Part shown: positions 9,757-20,527 of the stretch, one piece after another
How positions within the stretch are numbered: the first letter of the stretch is position 1
How the letters are laid out: each line of letters starts with the position of its first letter
Origin: Physcomitrium patens
Lineage: Eukaryota; Streptophyta; Bryopsida; Funariales; Funariaceae
NCBI RefSeq assembly: GCF_000002425.4
Contig: NC_037257.1
Span: forward strand, 10,196,983 to 10,260,982
Reading direction: 5' to 3'
DNA: 64,000 nucleotides
Program-made: the position numbers and the translations under genes
The notes under the pieces: generated by a model
What the model was told of the DNA's origin: nothing
The model's input: the letters and a program-made list of their open reading frames with translations, nothing else
The model's database searches: none

Positions 9757-10578
9757 TCATTCCTTGAGTTTAGCAAAAGTAGCCCAGATTCCTCTATGCC
9801 CTGCCCATAAACTATCATGAAACTCCTTTAATAATTTTAGTTTTTCTTCCCTTTTGCCTATCACTCGTTGTGGCATCCCAATTCCTTTCTTCGGTCTCTT
9901 CCATAAGAATCCATCTCGAAGTAAAAATCCATATGCTTTTTTTCTTATTTGTTTGAATTTTTCTGTAGACCAATTTCCCTGCTTAGACAAGGTATTCAAA
10001 TAATGACCAATATCCAATAATTCTCCTTCATAAGATTCTTCAAGAAATAGCTTGTCTTCTCTGTTGAGATTCGATATTGAATAGAATTTCAATCCGACAT
10101 CATCAATGTCTTCAACCATTTCGTCCTCCCTCTCGTATCTTGCTCGAGATAGCATGTCTGCTACTAAATTGTCCTTTCCAGTGATATGCTTAAATTCTGG
10201 ATTTAGTGACTTAATATAAGCAATCCATCTCAACATTGGAATATTTGGCGTTGAACAATTAATAATCATTCCAAGCAATGGCAAGCAATCTGTTTCAATT
10301 ACTACTACTGCCCCAATCAAATAGTCCTTTTCAGCTTTCATAGCCGAAACGACTCCCCAAAGTTCTCTTTTGACTTGCGAATATGCACGCTGACGAATAC
10401 TTAAAACTTTAGCCCCAAATCGAACTGCAAGTCTACTCCCATTCGAATCATCTTGACCTACAGCCCATCCAACGACAATTGGACTAGCGTCTACAGTAAG
10501 AATCACTGGTCTATTGCACTTATAATCAACCTTCCTCAATATTGGAGGTGACATCAATAAACTCTTCAATCTTTGCAT
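9757..10578 (-). CDS. pol: RNase H region of element C pol
   Basis: 273-residue open segment in the same frame as the integrase. RNase H residues can be seen in ILTVDASPIVVGWAV (Asp), KRELWGVVSAMKAEKDYL (Glu) and VIETDCLPL (Asp). NLVADMLSRARYE marks the end of the domain. It continues into the integrase zinc-binding region. Confidence 0.85.
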   Translation of the reverse strand: MQRLKSLLMSPPILRKVDYKCNRPVILTVDASPIVVGWAVGQDDSNGSRLAVRFGAKVLSIRQRAYSQVKRELWGVVSAMKAEKDYLIGAVVVIETDCLPLLGMIINCSTPNIPMLRWIAYIKSLNPEFKHITGKDNLVADMLSRARYEREDEMVEDIDDVGLKFYSISNLNREDKLFLEESYEGELLDIGHYLNTLSKQGNWSTEKFKQIRKKAYGFLLRDGFLWKRPKKGIGMPQRVIGKREEKLKLLKEFHDSLWAGHRGIWATFAKLKE

Positions 10579-10818
10579 TGCCTGAATATGCCTTTATTTT
10601 CATTCAAATCGGTAACCTTTGCGTAACAGTTCATATAATGGATCCGCTATGTGAGCAAAATGAGGGATCCAGATTCAGTAAAATACACATGCACCCAAAA
10701 ACCTGCGAACCTCTGTTAAAGAACCACAATCCTCTTTCATCCTTCCAATTGCATCAACTTTAGTCGGATCTGGTTTTCTTCCGTAAGATCTGCATAAATG
10801 TCCAACAATTACAACCTC

Positions 10819-12039
10819 TCACACTCCAAATACGGACTTCATACCCGATAATGTAAGATGAACTTCTCCAAGCCGAGTTAAAATCTTTTCACAATCTTGT
10901 ATATGATCAACAACATATCTGCGACACCCCCTCGTATCTAAAGTTTCATCCTTGTCTCCTTCTTTGCACCCTTTTATAGGAACATCATCCAGAAAAGGCA
11001 TAGTCTTTTCCGGAATAAAATCTCTGAATACCTTATTCATCCCATTCATCATATGTGCAACCGAGTTGGTCGCGCCTTGAGGAAGAGTGCACATTCTAAC
11101 CAATCCAAGCGATATCCTCATCGTTGTCATATCTCTACTTCCTTCGGCAAGTTGAAATTGATCATAACCTGAATACAAATCACCCATTGAATAGATCGCC
11201 CTTCCAGCAAACGCCTCAGCAAATTCATCCACAATAGGTCCAATTCCTGCATTCCTGACAGTTACAGCATTCACCGGCTGCATATCTTGAATAAACCGCA
11301 GTGACCTATTCGTCTTAGGTACCATAAACCATCGACTAGAATACGGCGCAAATGAAGGTTCTAATATTTTCATCTTTATCTTTTCTTTCAATAGTTCGAC
11401 CAATTTAGGTAAATGTGCCCTCTGTATTGGAATCGGTCTTAGATTCCAAGGTACATGCGGTACAGTGAAGATAACCATAGGTGTTATAATATTTGGATCC
11501 ACACACCCAATTTCATGAGATTCGAAGGCAAACGATCTACCTTGTTCAGCCAACATCTTTTTAAAGCAAGTAATTTCCTCCGGCAATAAAGAACCATCAG
11601 AACCAATCTTCAATTCTTCAAAAGTCTCTTCAGTAAACTGATGTCCAATACTCATTGGATCTCTTAAACTTGCTTCTTTTGATGCTTCTCCCATTTGTTC
11701 TTTAGAATCCTCTGGTAATGGTCCGGCAACAGGCTTTACCTTCTTATCTGCCGTTTTATATCTCGTCTCTACTGTGACTTCTCGTACTTGAAAAGATTCA
11801 AGCATGGTATAAACCTCTCTCGAATGAATCTCAACAATCTTATCATTATCCCCTAACCCAATAAATGTAATCAATTCCAATGAATCTTCCAGCCCATTTT
11901 CTTCATAAACATCCAAAATCCTCTCATCATCTTGCAATGTACATATCTTGCGTAACTGTCCTTCAATATCATATAATCTTTTTCTTTCTTTTCTTTTAAA
12001 ATCATCAACTTTCTTATACATAATATTTCCATTCTCCAA
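10819..12039 (-). CDS. pol: Reverse transcriptase region of element C pol
   Basis: 406-residue open segment. RT motifs: SRWFMVPKTNRSLRFIQDMQ, then YSMGDLYSGYDQFQLAE (first Asp), LPQGATNSVAHMMN, and the catalytic box MPFLDDVPIKG, where Phe replaces the usual Tyr. It lies in the -1 frame relative to gag-protease. The frame change is near 12110. Confidence 0.87.
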   Translation of the reverse strand: MENGNIMYKKVDDFKRKERKRLYDIEGQLRKICTLQDDERILDVYEENGLEDSLELITFIGLGDNDKIVEIHSREVYTMLESFQVREVTVETRYKTADKKVKPVAGPLPEDSKEQMGEASKEASLRDPMSIGHQFTEETFEELKIGSDGSLLPEEITCFKKMLAEQGRSFAFESHEIGCVDPNIITPMVIFTVPHVPWNLRPIPIQRAHLPKLVELLKEKIKMKILEPSFAPYSSRWFMVPKTNRSLRFIQDMQPVNAVTVRNAGIGPIVDEFAEAFAGRAIYSMGDLYSGYDQFQLAEGSRDMTTMRISLGLVRMCTLPQGATNSVAHMMNGMNKVFRDFIPEKTMPFLDDVPIKGCKEGDKDETLDTRGCRRYVVDHIQDCEKILTRLGEVHLTLSGMKSVFGV

Positions 12040-12116
12040 TATACCAATAAAACTCGCATCAAAGGCACCTTCATCTCGCGAGAGTACCTCCTCTTTTGTA
12101 CCTCCATAATCTCGCT

Positions 12117-14489
12117 TTACAGTGGTACCTCCCCAAAATCCTTAAATCCTTCAACAATCTTTGGCAATGGTTTCTTCCTCAACCTATCTCGATTCCGTTC
12201 ATGGTTAGGAGGTACTGTTAGAAATTGTACAGCTTTCCTCCCATCTTCGCTCCGTACCCTTGCATAAGCAGAACCATCGTCAAGTACCTTTGTTTCCATC
12301 TGTGTTGCCGTGATATAAGATTGTCCTAAAATCAACGGATAAGACGTTGTATCTTAAACAAAGAAATGTTGCTCCGTCGCAACATCCCCAATCCAAATTT
12401 TGACATCTGGACAAGCTCCATATAATTCGCCTCTTGTGTTATTAGCCGCTCGTATTGCCCATCCATGTTCCATATCAATTGGCCATTTTTGCTTCTTATA
12501 AAGATCTTTAGACATGAGATTTATTTCAGAACCATGGTCGACTAAAACAACTATTGGTTCTTCTATATCTCCTACTTTCACCAATACTTTAGTAGTTGAC
12601 CTTGCCCAATGCTTTTGAGTATAATGGCTCAAAGTTTCTATTTCCTTGTCACTAGAATCTTCAAAACGTACTCGTTGATTGTATCCATTCTTTTCATTTG
12701 TTGGTTGCTTGTAACCAGTATCAACCTCTTCTTCATCTCTATATATTCTTGCATCAATAGCGTGACTCATTCCGGTTTCGTCCATTAATTGCCTCTTTTG
12801 CTTAATGCTGTCAATGATGACATCATGGAAGTCCTTCTTTGCAATTTCCAAGACTTCTTTCAATGTGAATTCTACCTTAGCGTTTAATATACGTTCTTTC
12901 AACACCCCTTTCAAATTTGTTGCCGCTTCAATGTCAGAAAGTAGCTTATAAGCAATTGATTTGCCCTTATCTTTTGTCTCCTTTGTTTTTTCTCCCAATG
13001 ATGCTGAGGTATCCTTTACAGGCAATTCTTGTGAAGCTGCCTCCCGAGCCTTGTCTCTTTGAGTTTGCCTCTTAGAAGAATTTCCTTCTCTAGTATCATC
13101 AAAATTTCCTCGTCTTTTTTCTTCCATCAAAGCTTCATGTTGGCTCTTAGCAATATATGCATGAATTGAAAGAGACTCAACAGGATCCTCCCAACCTGTT
13201 CTTCGTCATATTGTAGCTGCAGTTCTCAATAACGCTTCTCGAGGTAATTTCCCTTCTAGCATTGTAGAAACGGCAGAAGCCCAAAACTCACTAGTTTCCG
13301 TACTTCCACCAATTTCATCATCTATTCTAGCACCATAACTTGCACTTTCTCGTACTACTGTTTCATGCTCTTTTAAGTAATCTTGAACTAATGCTCTCAT
13401 TCCTCCCTTGCCAAAATTGGTTTGAAGAAGATCCTCCCTATCTTTCAATGCTATCTTCCCATCTTTCCAGTAAATAATTCCCTGCCGTATCATATTATTA
13501 AATTCATTGCAATCTTTTCTAGTGTGTGAAGCATCATCACACCAAATGCATCTTTGTACGTATCCCTGTTTTGAAACATTCTTTGAATTGTTTATAGAAG
13601 TATTCTCTTCAAGTCTTGCCAATTTGATTTGAAGATCTCGCATTCCTCGTATAATTTCTTCCATACCCATATCTGCTTTCTTTGACAAGGATGTCGAAGG
13701 TTGAACTGTAGGCATTGTCGGTGGTGTTGTACGTACTGGAGCTTTGGGTGCTTGTACTGTTTTCGGAATATTGCTCCTATCCTTCTTCCTTTCTTTTTTT
13801 GTAAGCAACCCCACCGCATCTTCAACGTTCTTCCACTTCGTTGTCAATCCTTCATCTTCTTCTTTGTCTTCAAGAAGGGGTTCTAATTTCTCTTGCAATT
13901 CTCTATTAGAAGCTTGAAGAAATAGATCAACTTTGTTCGGCTCCAATGTCAATTTTTCTACCTTCGATAATTGAGAGTACTGCCTCTCAAATTCCCTTAG
14001 TAGCTCTGTTGCTTACAAATTCTTATTGGGCCGTTCAATCCATCCCAGAAACAGCTTCTTAGTAACGCGATCAGCATCTTCCAAGAAATATTCGTCTTTC
14101 AATGCATGTGAAAAATCCTCCCATGAATTCCCACAACGATCCGTAATCGATGTAATGTGGTCCCTTATCTCCGGTATCGTGGCAAGTCCAAATAGTGCAA
14201 CCATTTTCTTCTCAGAAACCTGATTTAATTCCATTTCACGAACATAACATCTTAAATACCTTGAAATACTCCTCCCATCAAATTGATCAATTTTATTGAC
14301 CACTGCTTGCAATGCTTTGGTTGCCAAAGCTTCTTTTCGAACATTGCTTTGCTGTTGTTGCATTGATAATGAGAAGGCTTGAAACAAACTAGCAATAGAC
14401 GGATCCATGTGCATACCTTGTCCTTTAGAAGACTCCCCACCAGAAACTTCTCCCAAAAATCCTTCAAAATTTTTATTTTCGTTTTCCAT
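12117..14489 (-). pseudogene. gag: Gag-protease ORF of element C, broken by three stops
   Basis: One frame from ATG at 14489 to TAA at 12117. In-frame stops lie at about 14013 (TAA), 13206 (TGA) and 12354 (TAA); each lies where a CAA or CGA codon is expected. Gag has a Gln-rich stretch (MQQQQSN), a coiled-coil-like segment and a zinc knuckle CIWCDDASHTRKDC near 13530. The protease motif reads VVLVDHGSEINLM, so the usual D-S/T-G is D-H-G here. A conserved LILGQSYI follows the stop at 12354. Confidence 0.85.
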
Positions 14490-14542
14490 AAAAATAAAGA
14501 TAAAATCAACCGAAATCCAATACCTTCTACCTCAAGCTTTCA

Positions 14543-14560
14543 TGTCGGGTTCACCACTTA
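14543..14560 (-). promoter_or_regulatory. Candidate tRNA primer-binding site of element C
   Basis: On the minus strand, a few bases after the 5' LTR, TGGTGAACCCGACATG begins with TGG, as tRNA-primed elements do. A nearly identical site adjoins the 5' LTR of E (about 45971-45990). I cannot name the tRNA. Confidence 0.6.
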
Positions 14561-15891
14561 TGTCGTATTACGTGCTTTCCTGCTCGAGAACACGCCGGGC
14601 GTCTGGCTGTAGAAGGTAGTATGGAGATCCGCCGATAGTCAAGCAGTCTATCAGTTTTTACTACTGGAATATAAACGACTGCAAGAATACACCGTAAATC
14701 TTTACTGATGCCCTTCGACTGCTTGTCGAAGTCTTTTTTTTGCCCCAGCCGGTAGGTCTCTAGACGTTACAGAGAACCCCGAACAACCCAAACTGTTAAT
14801 CTTCAATACCCCTTTGTACTTACGATCTTGTATCCACTGACTGTCCTGTTAGATTAACCCAATAAATTTCATTCACTCCGCATACTCAATCCTATAGACA
14901 CCCCTTTAATCCTTCAATCACAGACCTAACTTGATTTTATAAAACAGTCAAGAGTATTCAAACCCACTTCATTTAAAAATCCCGATTCACCATTACAACA
15001 CTGACTTCAGCAGCGATTGCCTCAGTCGTCCCAAAACTCTACGAAGAAGAAAAATCCAAATTCTATGTCTTTTCTTCCCCGACCCGAAGCATGAAGCTCC
15101 TCTCTCTAATTCCCTTGATCTTCTAAAAACCTCCAATGAAAAACCGAACTAGTAACCTTGCAAAAGCTTGAAAACTCGCTCCCCCCGATTCCCCCGAAAA
15201 AAAACCTCCCCCCCTCAAAACAATATCCCCCATAACCTTATCCTCTGAATTTCTTCAATCTTCTGTCTTAGATCCGGAATTGGCTCCCACCTCAAGCTTG
15301 GATCCGAAATTGGCTCTCGCCGTCAAGCTTTCTCCTCCGTTTTTACCTTTAAGAAATCCATTTACCGAAAACAACGTTCCCTGAAACGACACAGAGAACA
15401 GGACAGCTTGAAACAGAATCGAACCCCGTAATCGGGACCACATTGAGTCGCCTGACCAATTCAGGTCCTATATTGGGAAAGATGCCCGTAGTAACCTGGA
15501 TGTTCTCGTAATTGGGTCAAATTGGTCCTCGCGTTAAATTGGCTCACCCGTAGTAAGACTTGGATTTCCCGTAATTAGACTGCATTGGGTTGACCGGCCA
15601 ATTCAGGTCTCATATTGGATAAGAGGACCCGGATTGGATTATCGAAATTGGATCCAATTGGCTCCTCGAACCCGTCGTGTGAATTGATCCTTCTCTTCCT
15701 ACTGACTCCCATTATTGGAATCGAACGGAGCATATCAGTATGCCCTGGCTGACTGTAACGGAGTGACTGAACCTGACCACTCAGTATTTGTACTGGAGTT
15801 GGTTGATGCTCCCAATATTCGAGGTAATTGAATATTAATAAAATTCCTTTTTTTTTTTATTTTCACTGTATACTCGTGTTACAACACGACA
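14561..15891 (-). repeat. 5' LTR of element C
   Basis: Partner of 7248-8578. The end reads TGTCGTGTTG in sense orientation. Confidence 0.92.
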
Positions 15892-18800
15892 ACGGAAGAT
15901 GACTTTTGCCACAAAACCACCCAAGAAAAAACCTAGTAAAAAACCTCGAAAAAAGAAATCCTTATTCATTGGAGCAAGAGCGTTTATAAGATCATCTAAG
16001 GAAGGCACTCCATTTGTCATTTATGCGGCTCCAACTACCGAGGAGAAGATCTCAACAGTAAGTATACCGGAGCGATATAAAGATTTTGAAGACGTGTTTC
16101 AAAAGTAGAACGCCGACATACTACCGGAACACCGACCATATGATTGTGCCATAGACTTGCAAGAAGGAGCATAACCACCTTTTGGCCCAATCTACAATCT
16201 ATCGCAAACGGAGTTGGTAGAGTTACGAAAGTACATCGACGAGAATCTAGCCAAGAACTTCATTCGTCATTCAAAATCATCATCTGGAGCATTCATCTTA
16301 TTTGTGAAGAAGAAAGATGGATCATTACGGATGTGTGTGGACTATCGAGGCCTCAACAAGGTAACAAAGAAAAATCATTATCCATTACCCTTGATTTCTA
16401 GTCTCTTAGAATAACTTGGACGTGCGAAGATCTTTACAAATATTGATCTAAGGGGAGCTTATAATCTTGTACGAATCAAGGAAGGAGATGAGTGGAAGAC
16501 AACATTCCGTACAAGGTATGGTCATTTCGAATATAATGTCATGCCTTTTGGTCTTACCAATGCTCCAGCGGTTTTCCAACATATGATGAATGACATCTTT
16601 CGAGAACACCTCGACGATTTTGTTGTCATCTACTTGGACGATATTCTAATATTCTCTAAAAACGAGGAAGAGCATGAGGAGCATGTTCGTTTGGTCTAAG
16701 AGAAACTACGCAAGCGAGGACTATATGCCAAATTAGAAAAGTGTTTATTTCACCAGACGGAGATGGAATTTTTGGGGTTCATTGCAACTACAGAAGGTTT
16801 GAAGATGGACCCCAAGAAAGTAGAAGCAATCATGTCTTGGGAGGTTCCAAAGGCGGTTAGAGACGTACAATGCTTTCTTGGTTTTGCTAACTTCTATCGG
16901 ATCTTCATCAAGAATTATTCTCAAGTTGCTGCTCCTCTCACTCGATTAACATGCAAAGATAAGTTGGAATGGGGACCTTTGGCGGAGAAGGCGTTTCAAG
17001 ATTTGAAGACAACATTTACTACAGCTCCAATTTTGGTACATCCAGACTTTACAAATGCCTTCTATTTAGAAACTGATGCTTCAGATTTTGCTTTGGGAGC
17101 TGTGCTTTCACAAATGAGTGAAGATAAGAAGCTCCATCCAGTTGCATTCTATTCTCGGAAGTTCTCTGCTGCTGAAATCAATTATGAGATCCACGATAAG
17201 GAACTTCTTGCTATAGTGGATTCTTTCGAAGAATGGTGTCTTTTTCTTGAAGGAGCTGCACATCCAATAACCGTATATACGGATCACAAGAATTTGGAGT
17301 ATTTCATGACGGCTCGAGTTTTAAATCGGCGTCAAGCTCGGTGGAATATGTCGCTATCTAGATTCGATTTTGTTATCACTTATCGACCTGGAAGGCAGCA
17401 AGGACTATCCGATGCTTTATCAAGGAGATCGTATCTTGCACCAAAGGCTGGAGAAGTAGCGTTTGATCAACAATGTACAACGTTATTGAAGCCAGAGAGA
17501 TTTCAACTTTGTGCTACTATTGTATCATTTGATGCTGACTTCCTAAACCAGGTACGTGCTATGACCATTAAAGATTCAGTAGCCATTGATATCAAGCAAC
17601 GTACCAATGACGACAAGTTCAAGGTGGAGGGAGATCTTTCATACTTTGAAGAGCGATTGTACATTCCAAAAGGACTAGTATGACTCCGAGTTCTTCAATC
17701 TCGCCATGATTTTCCAGCTGCGGGACATTTTGGATTCAATAAGACCTTGGAGCTTATTTCCCGAGATTTTTGGTGGCCCCAAATGTGGAAGGATGTGAAA
17801 GATTTTGTCCTCTCTTGTGACATCTGTTCAAGATCTAAGAATCCTCGGCATCGCCCTTTTGGACTTCTACAGCCATTGCCAATTCCACGTCGACCATGGT
17901 CTTCAATTTCTATGGACTTCATCACAAACTTGCCATCATCAAACTCATTTGACAGCATCTTTGTCGTGGTAGATCAGCTTACAAAGATGGCACACTTTGT
18001 TCCTTGTAAGAAGACATCGTCCAGTGAAGTCACAATAAGACTCTTTTTCGATAATGTGTATCGATATCATGGACTACCAGATGATATCATATCAGATCGA
18101 GGTACCCAATTTGTGTCAAAGTTTTGGAGATCTCTCTTTGGGATATTGAAGGTGGATATCAAGCTTTCTTCAGCTTTTCATCCTCAAACTGATGGCCAAA
18201 CGGAACGGGTGAACCAAGTCTTGGAGCAGTACTTACGATGCAGTATCAACTATCAGCAAGACAATTGGACTGCATATCTATCACTAGCCGAGTTTGCATA
18301 TAACAACACCCTCCATGCGTCGATTCAACAAACACCATTCTTTTCCAACTATGGGTATCATCCGAAGCTTGATTTATTGAGTCCGTCAACAAATTTCAAT
18401 CCAGCAGCTGAAGGATTTGTGAAGCAACTATCAGAGCTTCAAACTATGTTGAAGCTTCAATTACAATCCGCTCAAGAATCCTATAAGATGTCTGCAGATA
18501 GATTTCGGAATCCATCACCTACTTTCAAAGTTGGAGACAAAGCCTGGCTTCTTCGACGAAATATCAAGACCAAGCGACCATGTGATAAGTTGGACTATCG
18601 AAGATTGGGACCATTTATCATCCAGAAGCAAATTAATCCAGTGGCATACCGGCTGGAGTTACCGGCTTCTATGAAGGTACATCCAGTCTTTCATGTTTCT
18701 CTGTTGGAACCTTATCGAGAGTCATCTTTTCCTGAAAGAGTGCAATGTCCGCCACCTAGTATTAAAATCGAGAACCACGAAGAATACGAGGTTGAAAAGG

Positions 18801-18967
18801 TATTGGATTCACGGCGAAGGTGGGGAAAGTTAGAATATCTTGTTCATTGGTGCGGCTATGACATTAATGAGCGAACGTGGGAGCCAGCTGAAAATCTTGC
18901 GAATGCGCCATAAAAGGTACAGGAGTTTCATCAACGACATCCCGATAAACCTAAATCAATTCGATGA
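15892..18967 (+). pseudogene. pol: RT-RNase H-integrase-chromodomain of element A
   Basis: A single frame broken by stops near 16106, 16171, 16412, 16697, 17681 and 18911. The order of domains is clear. [17 protein letters not shown], then the intact catalytic box [10 protein letters not shown]. RNase H: FYLETDASDFALGA, HDKELLAIV and [11 protein letters not shown]. Integrase: zinc-binding HDFPAAGHFG and CDICSRSK, then catalytic MDFIT, SDRGTQF and GQTERVNQ. A GPF segment and VHPVFHVSLLEPY precede a chromodomain (EYEVEKVLDS, YLVHWCGYD, TWEPAENL). The piece 17747-18913 is a 388-residue open integrase-chromodomain. Chromodomains of this group are thought to target heterochromatin. Confidence 0.92.
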
Positions 18968-19083
18968 TAGCTTCTTTCTGAAGCTTGTTCTCCCAACAAT
19001 ATAAGAAAAGGGGAGAGCACCAGCAAAATTCATAGTTGATGTAGTTATTTTCTCCAAGATAGATCGTAGTTTGGTCTTTTGAT

Positions 19084-19437
19084 ATGGATAGCCAAGAGAT
19101 AGATACTATGCCAGTCAGAGTATCGCAATCGAATAGCTCACGAAGGCGACTCCGAGATGAAGAACTACATGTACCACGACGACAACGGAGGATACCGAGT
19201 AACTGATCACTGGTGATCGTATTTGAGATCGAGCCTGCTTACGATGGTCAACCAGAAGGCGTGTTTGCAGGATAATTTCACAATGAGGACACGGAAGTTC
19301 ATGCTTGGTCAGAAGTCGAAGGCATGGGCCACTACCGTTGGCTTCAAGGGTCGATGAACCACTTGCCTCGTGAACAACAGTTGGAGTTCATAGCAGAAGT
19401 TATGCGACAGATCTTCATTTTCTTGCGTTGGTACTGA
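19084..19437 (+). pseudogene. Accessory 3' ORF of element A
   Basis: Starts MDSQEIDTM, has an RRRLRDEEL patch, and after two in-frame TGA/TAA stops ends with EGMGHYRWLQGSMNHLPREQ. It aligns in frame with 25122-25544 in B and 56686-57108 in G, including GMGHY-WL. Function unknown. It lies between pol and the polypurine tract. Confidence 0.6.
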
Positions 19438-19484
19438 TCAACAACATTGCTTCTCAGAGACCTCGAAGCTAAAGGAGGGGATGA

Positions 19485-19979
19485 TGTTAGGGACATATTC
19501 CTTAGAACTTTCTAGAGAGAGGTTTCTAGAACCTTCTAGAAAACAAGCCTCTGGAACCTTCTAGAAGAGAAGCCTCTGGAACCTTTTAGAGAGAAGTTTC
19601 TAGAAGCTTCTAGAAAGGAAGTCTCTGGAACCTTCTAGAAGAGAAGTTTCTAGAAGCTTCTAGAAAGGAATCCCCTGGAACTTTCTAGAAGCTTCCTAGT
19701 TAATAAAAGTAGCTCGAGAAGTTTCTAGAACCTTCTAGAAAGGAAGCCTCTGGAACCTTCTAGAAGCTTCCTAGTTAATAGAAGTAGCTCGAGAAGCTTC
19801 CTAAGTAGGAGTATATATAGGGATCGAGGCTGAAGAGTTCTTCAGTCTCGACAACACATCTCTTGGAGTTCTAGCTCACCTTTCTAGTGTTGTTCTTGTA
19901 CTCATCTGTTTAATCTAGTTCTGCCACTTCTTCTTGAACTTCTTGTTAGATTTCAAGTCTGTATTTTGTGTCCATGACA
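19485..19979 (+). repeat. 3' LTR of element A
   Basis: Same length as the 5' LTR, three differences by eye. TATA at 19812-19819; self-primer AGTCTCGACAA at 19844-19854. Confidence 0.93.
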
Positions 19980-19984
19980 CTAAC

Positions 19985-20314
19985 TATGTGGCCCACATGT
20001 AGAAAAACTTGCCTTGTAAGTCAAGACATGTGCCCTATAAAGTCAACACATATTGGAGGTCCTATAGAACGTCGCCACGTAGCCCCTAGTTAGAGAGTAT
20101 ATATAGAGACAAGAGTGAAGGCTTTTTCACTCTTGTCAACTCCTTTCTTGCTTCTAGTCTGTTTCAAGGGTCTCTAATTTTCTTGTCTTTTGGCAATAGC
20201 CATTCCAGTTTCTCTTTCAATATATATACTTTTTTATATATATTTTTTTACCTCTCTTTGAGTGAATGCTCACTTGTTTGAATTGTTTTTTTCATCGAGT
20301 TCTTGTCCTTGACA
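19985..20314 (+). repeat. Left LTR of element B, second part
   Basis: Resumes B after the insertion of A and matches 25817-26146. TATATATA at 20098-20105. The predicted RNA start CACTCTTGTCAA lies at 20128-20139. GACAAGAGTGAA (20108-20119) and TTCACTCTTGTC (20126-20137) form a perfect 12-bp inverted repeat. The LTR ends CTTGACA. Confidence 0.9.
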
Positions 20315-20316
20315 GA

Positions 20317-20346
20317 TTGACAAGAGTGCACTTACAATATCAGAGC
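20317..20346 (+). promoter_or_regulatory. Primer-binding region of element B
   Basis: TTGACAAGAGTG at 20317-20328 is the exact complement of CACTCTTGTCAA at 20128-20139. Ten nt further on, TATCAGAGC (20338-20346) resembles an initiator-Met tRNA site lacking TGG. Confidence 0.65.
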
Positions 20347-20527
20347 TTTGTTTTTCTTGAGTAAGAGTGGACTACCTCTTTTTTTTGACAAGACATAAGC
20401 ACATTAGAAGTTTGCGGATTATCCACTTCTAAACTGATATTGTTCTTAGTATCTTCTTTGTTATCAAGTCTTTTCTTTTTCTTTTGTCTTGAGCAATATC
20501 AGACAAATTTTTCTTCTTAGTATCATT

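Larger units (their letters stand above)
7248..15891 (-). mobile_element. LTR retrotransposon C (Ty3/gypsy, non-chromodomain family), antisense inside A
   Basis: LTRs at 7248-8578 and 14561-15891 are both 1331 bp with TGTCG...CGACA ends. By eye they differ at about twenty positions. The sense strand is minus, so 14561-15891 is the 5' LTR. The polypurine tract AGAGGGGGTGGA reads on the minus strand at 8579-8590. The bases flanking the element (TGCAG left, ACGGA right) do not form a target duplication. The coding region is 8641-14489. Confidence 0.93.
5043..19979 (+). mobile_element. LTR retrotransposon A (Ty3/gypsy chromovirus), split by C
   Basis: LTRs at 5043-5537 and 19485-19979 are both 495 bp, start TGTTAGGG, end CCATGACA, and differ at only three positions by eye. 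Target duplication CTAAC lies at 5038-5042 and 19980-19984, inside the left LTR of B. A polypurine tract AAAGGAGGGGATGA lies at 19471-19484. It has gag, protease-RT-RNase H-integrase-chromodomain, and a 3' accessory ORF. Element C interrupts it at 7248-15891. Confidence 0.95.

Noticed and set aside
15892-18967. Endogenous pararetrovirus (caulimovirus-like) origin of the RT sequences
   Set aside because: Paired LTRs, target duplications, integrase and chromodomain identify Ty3/gypsy retrotransposons; no movement protein is seen.
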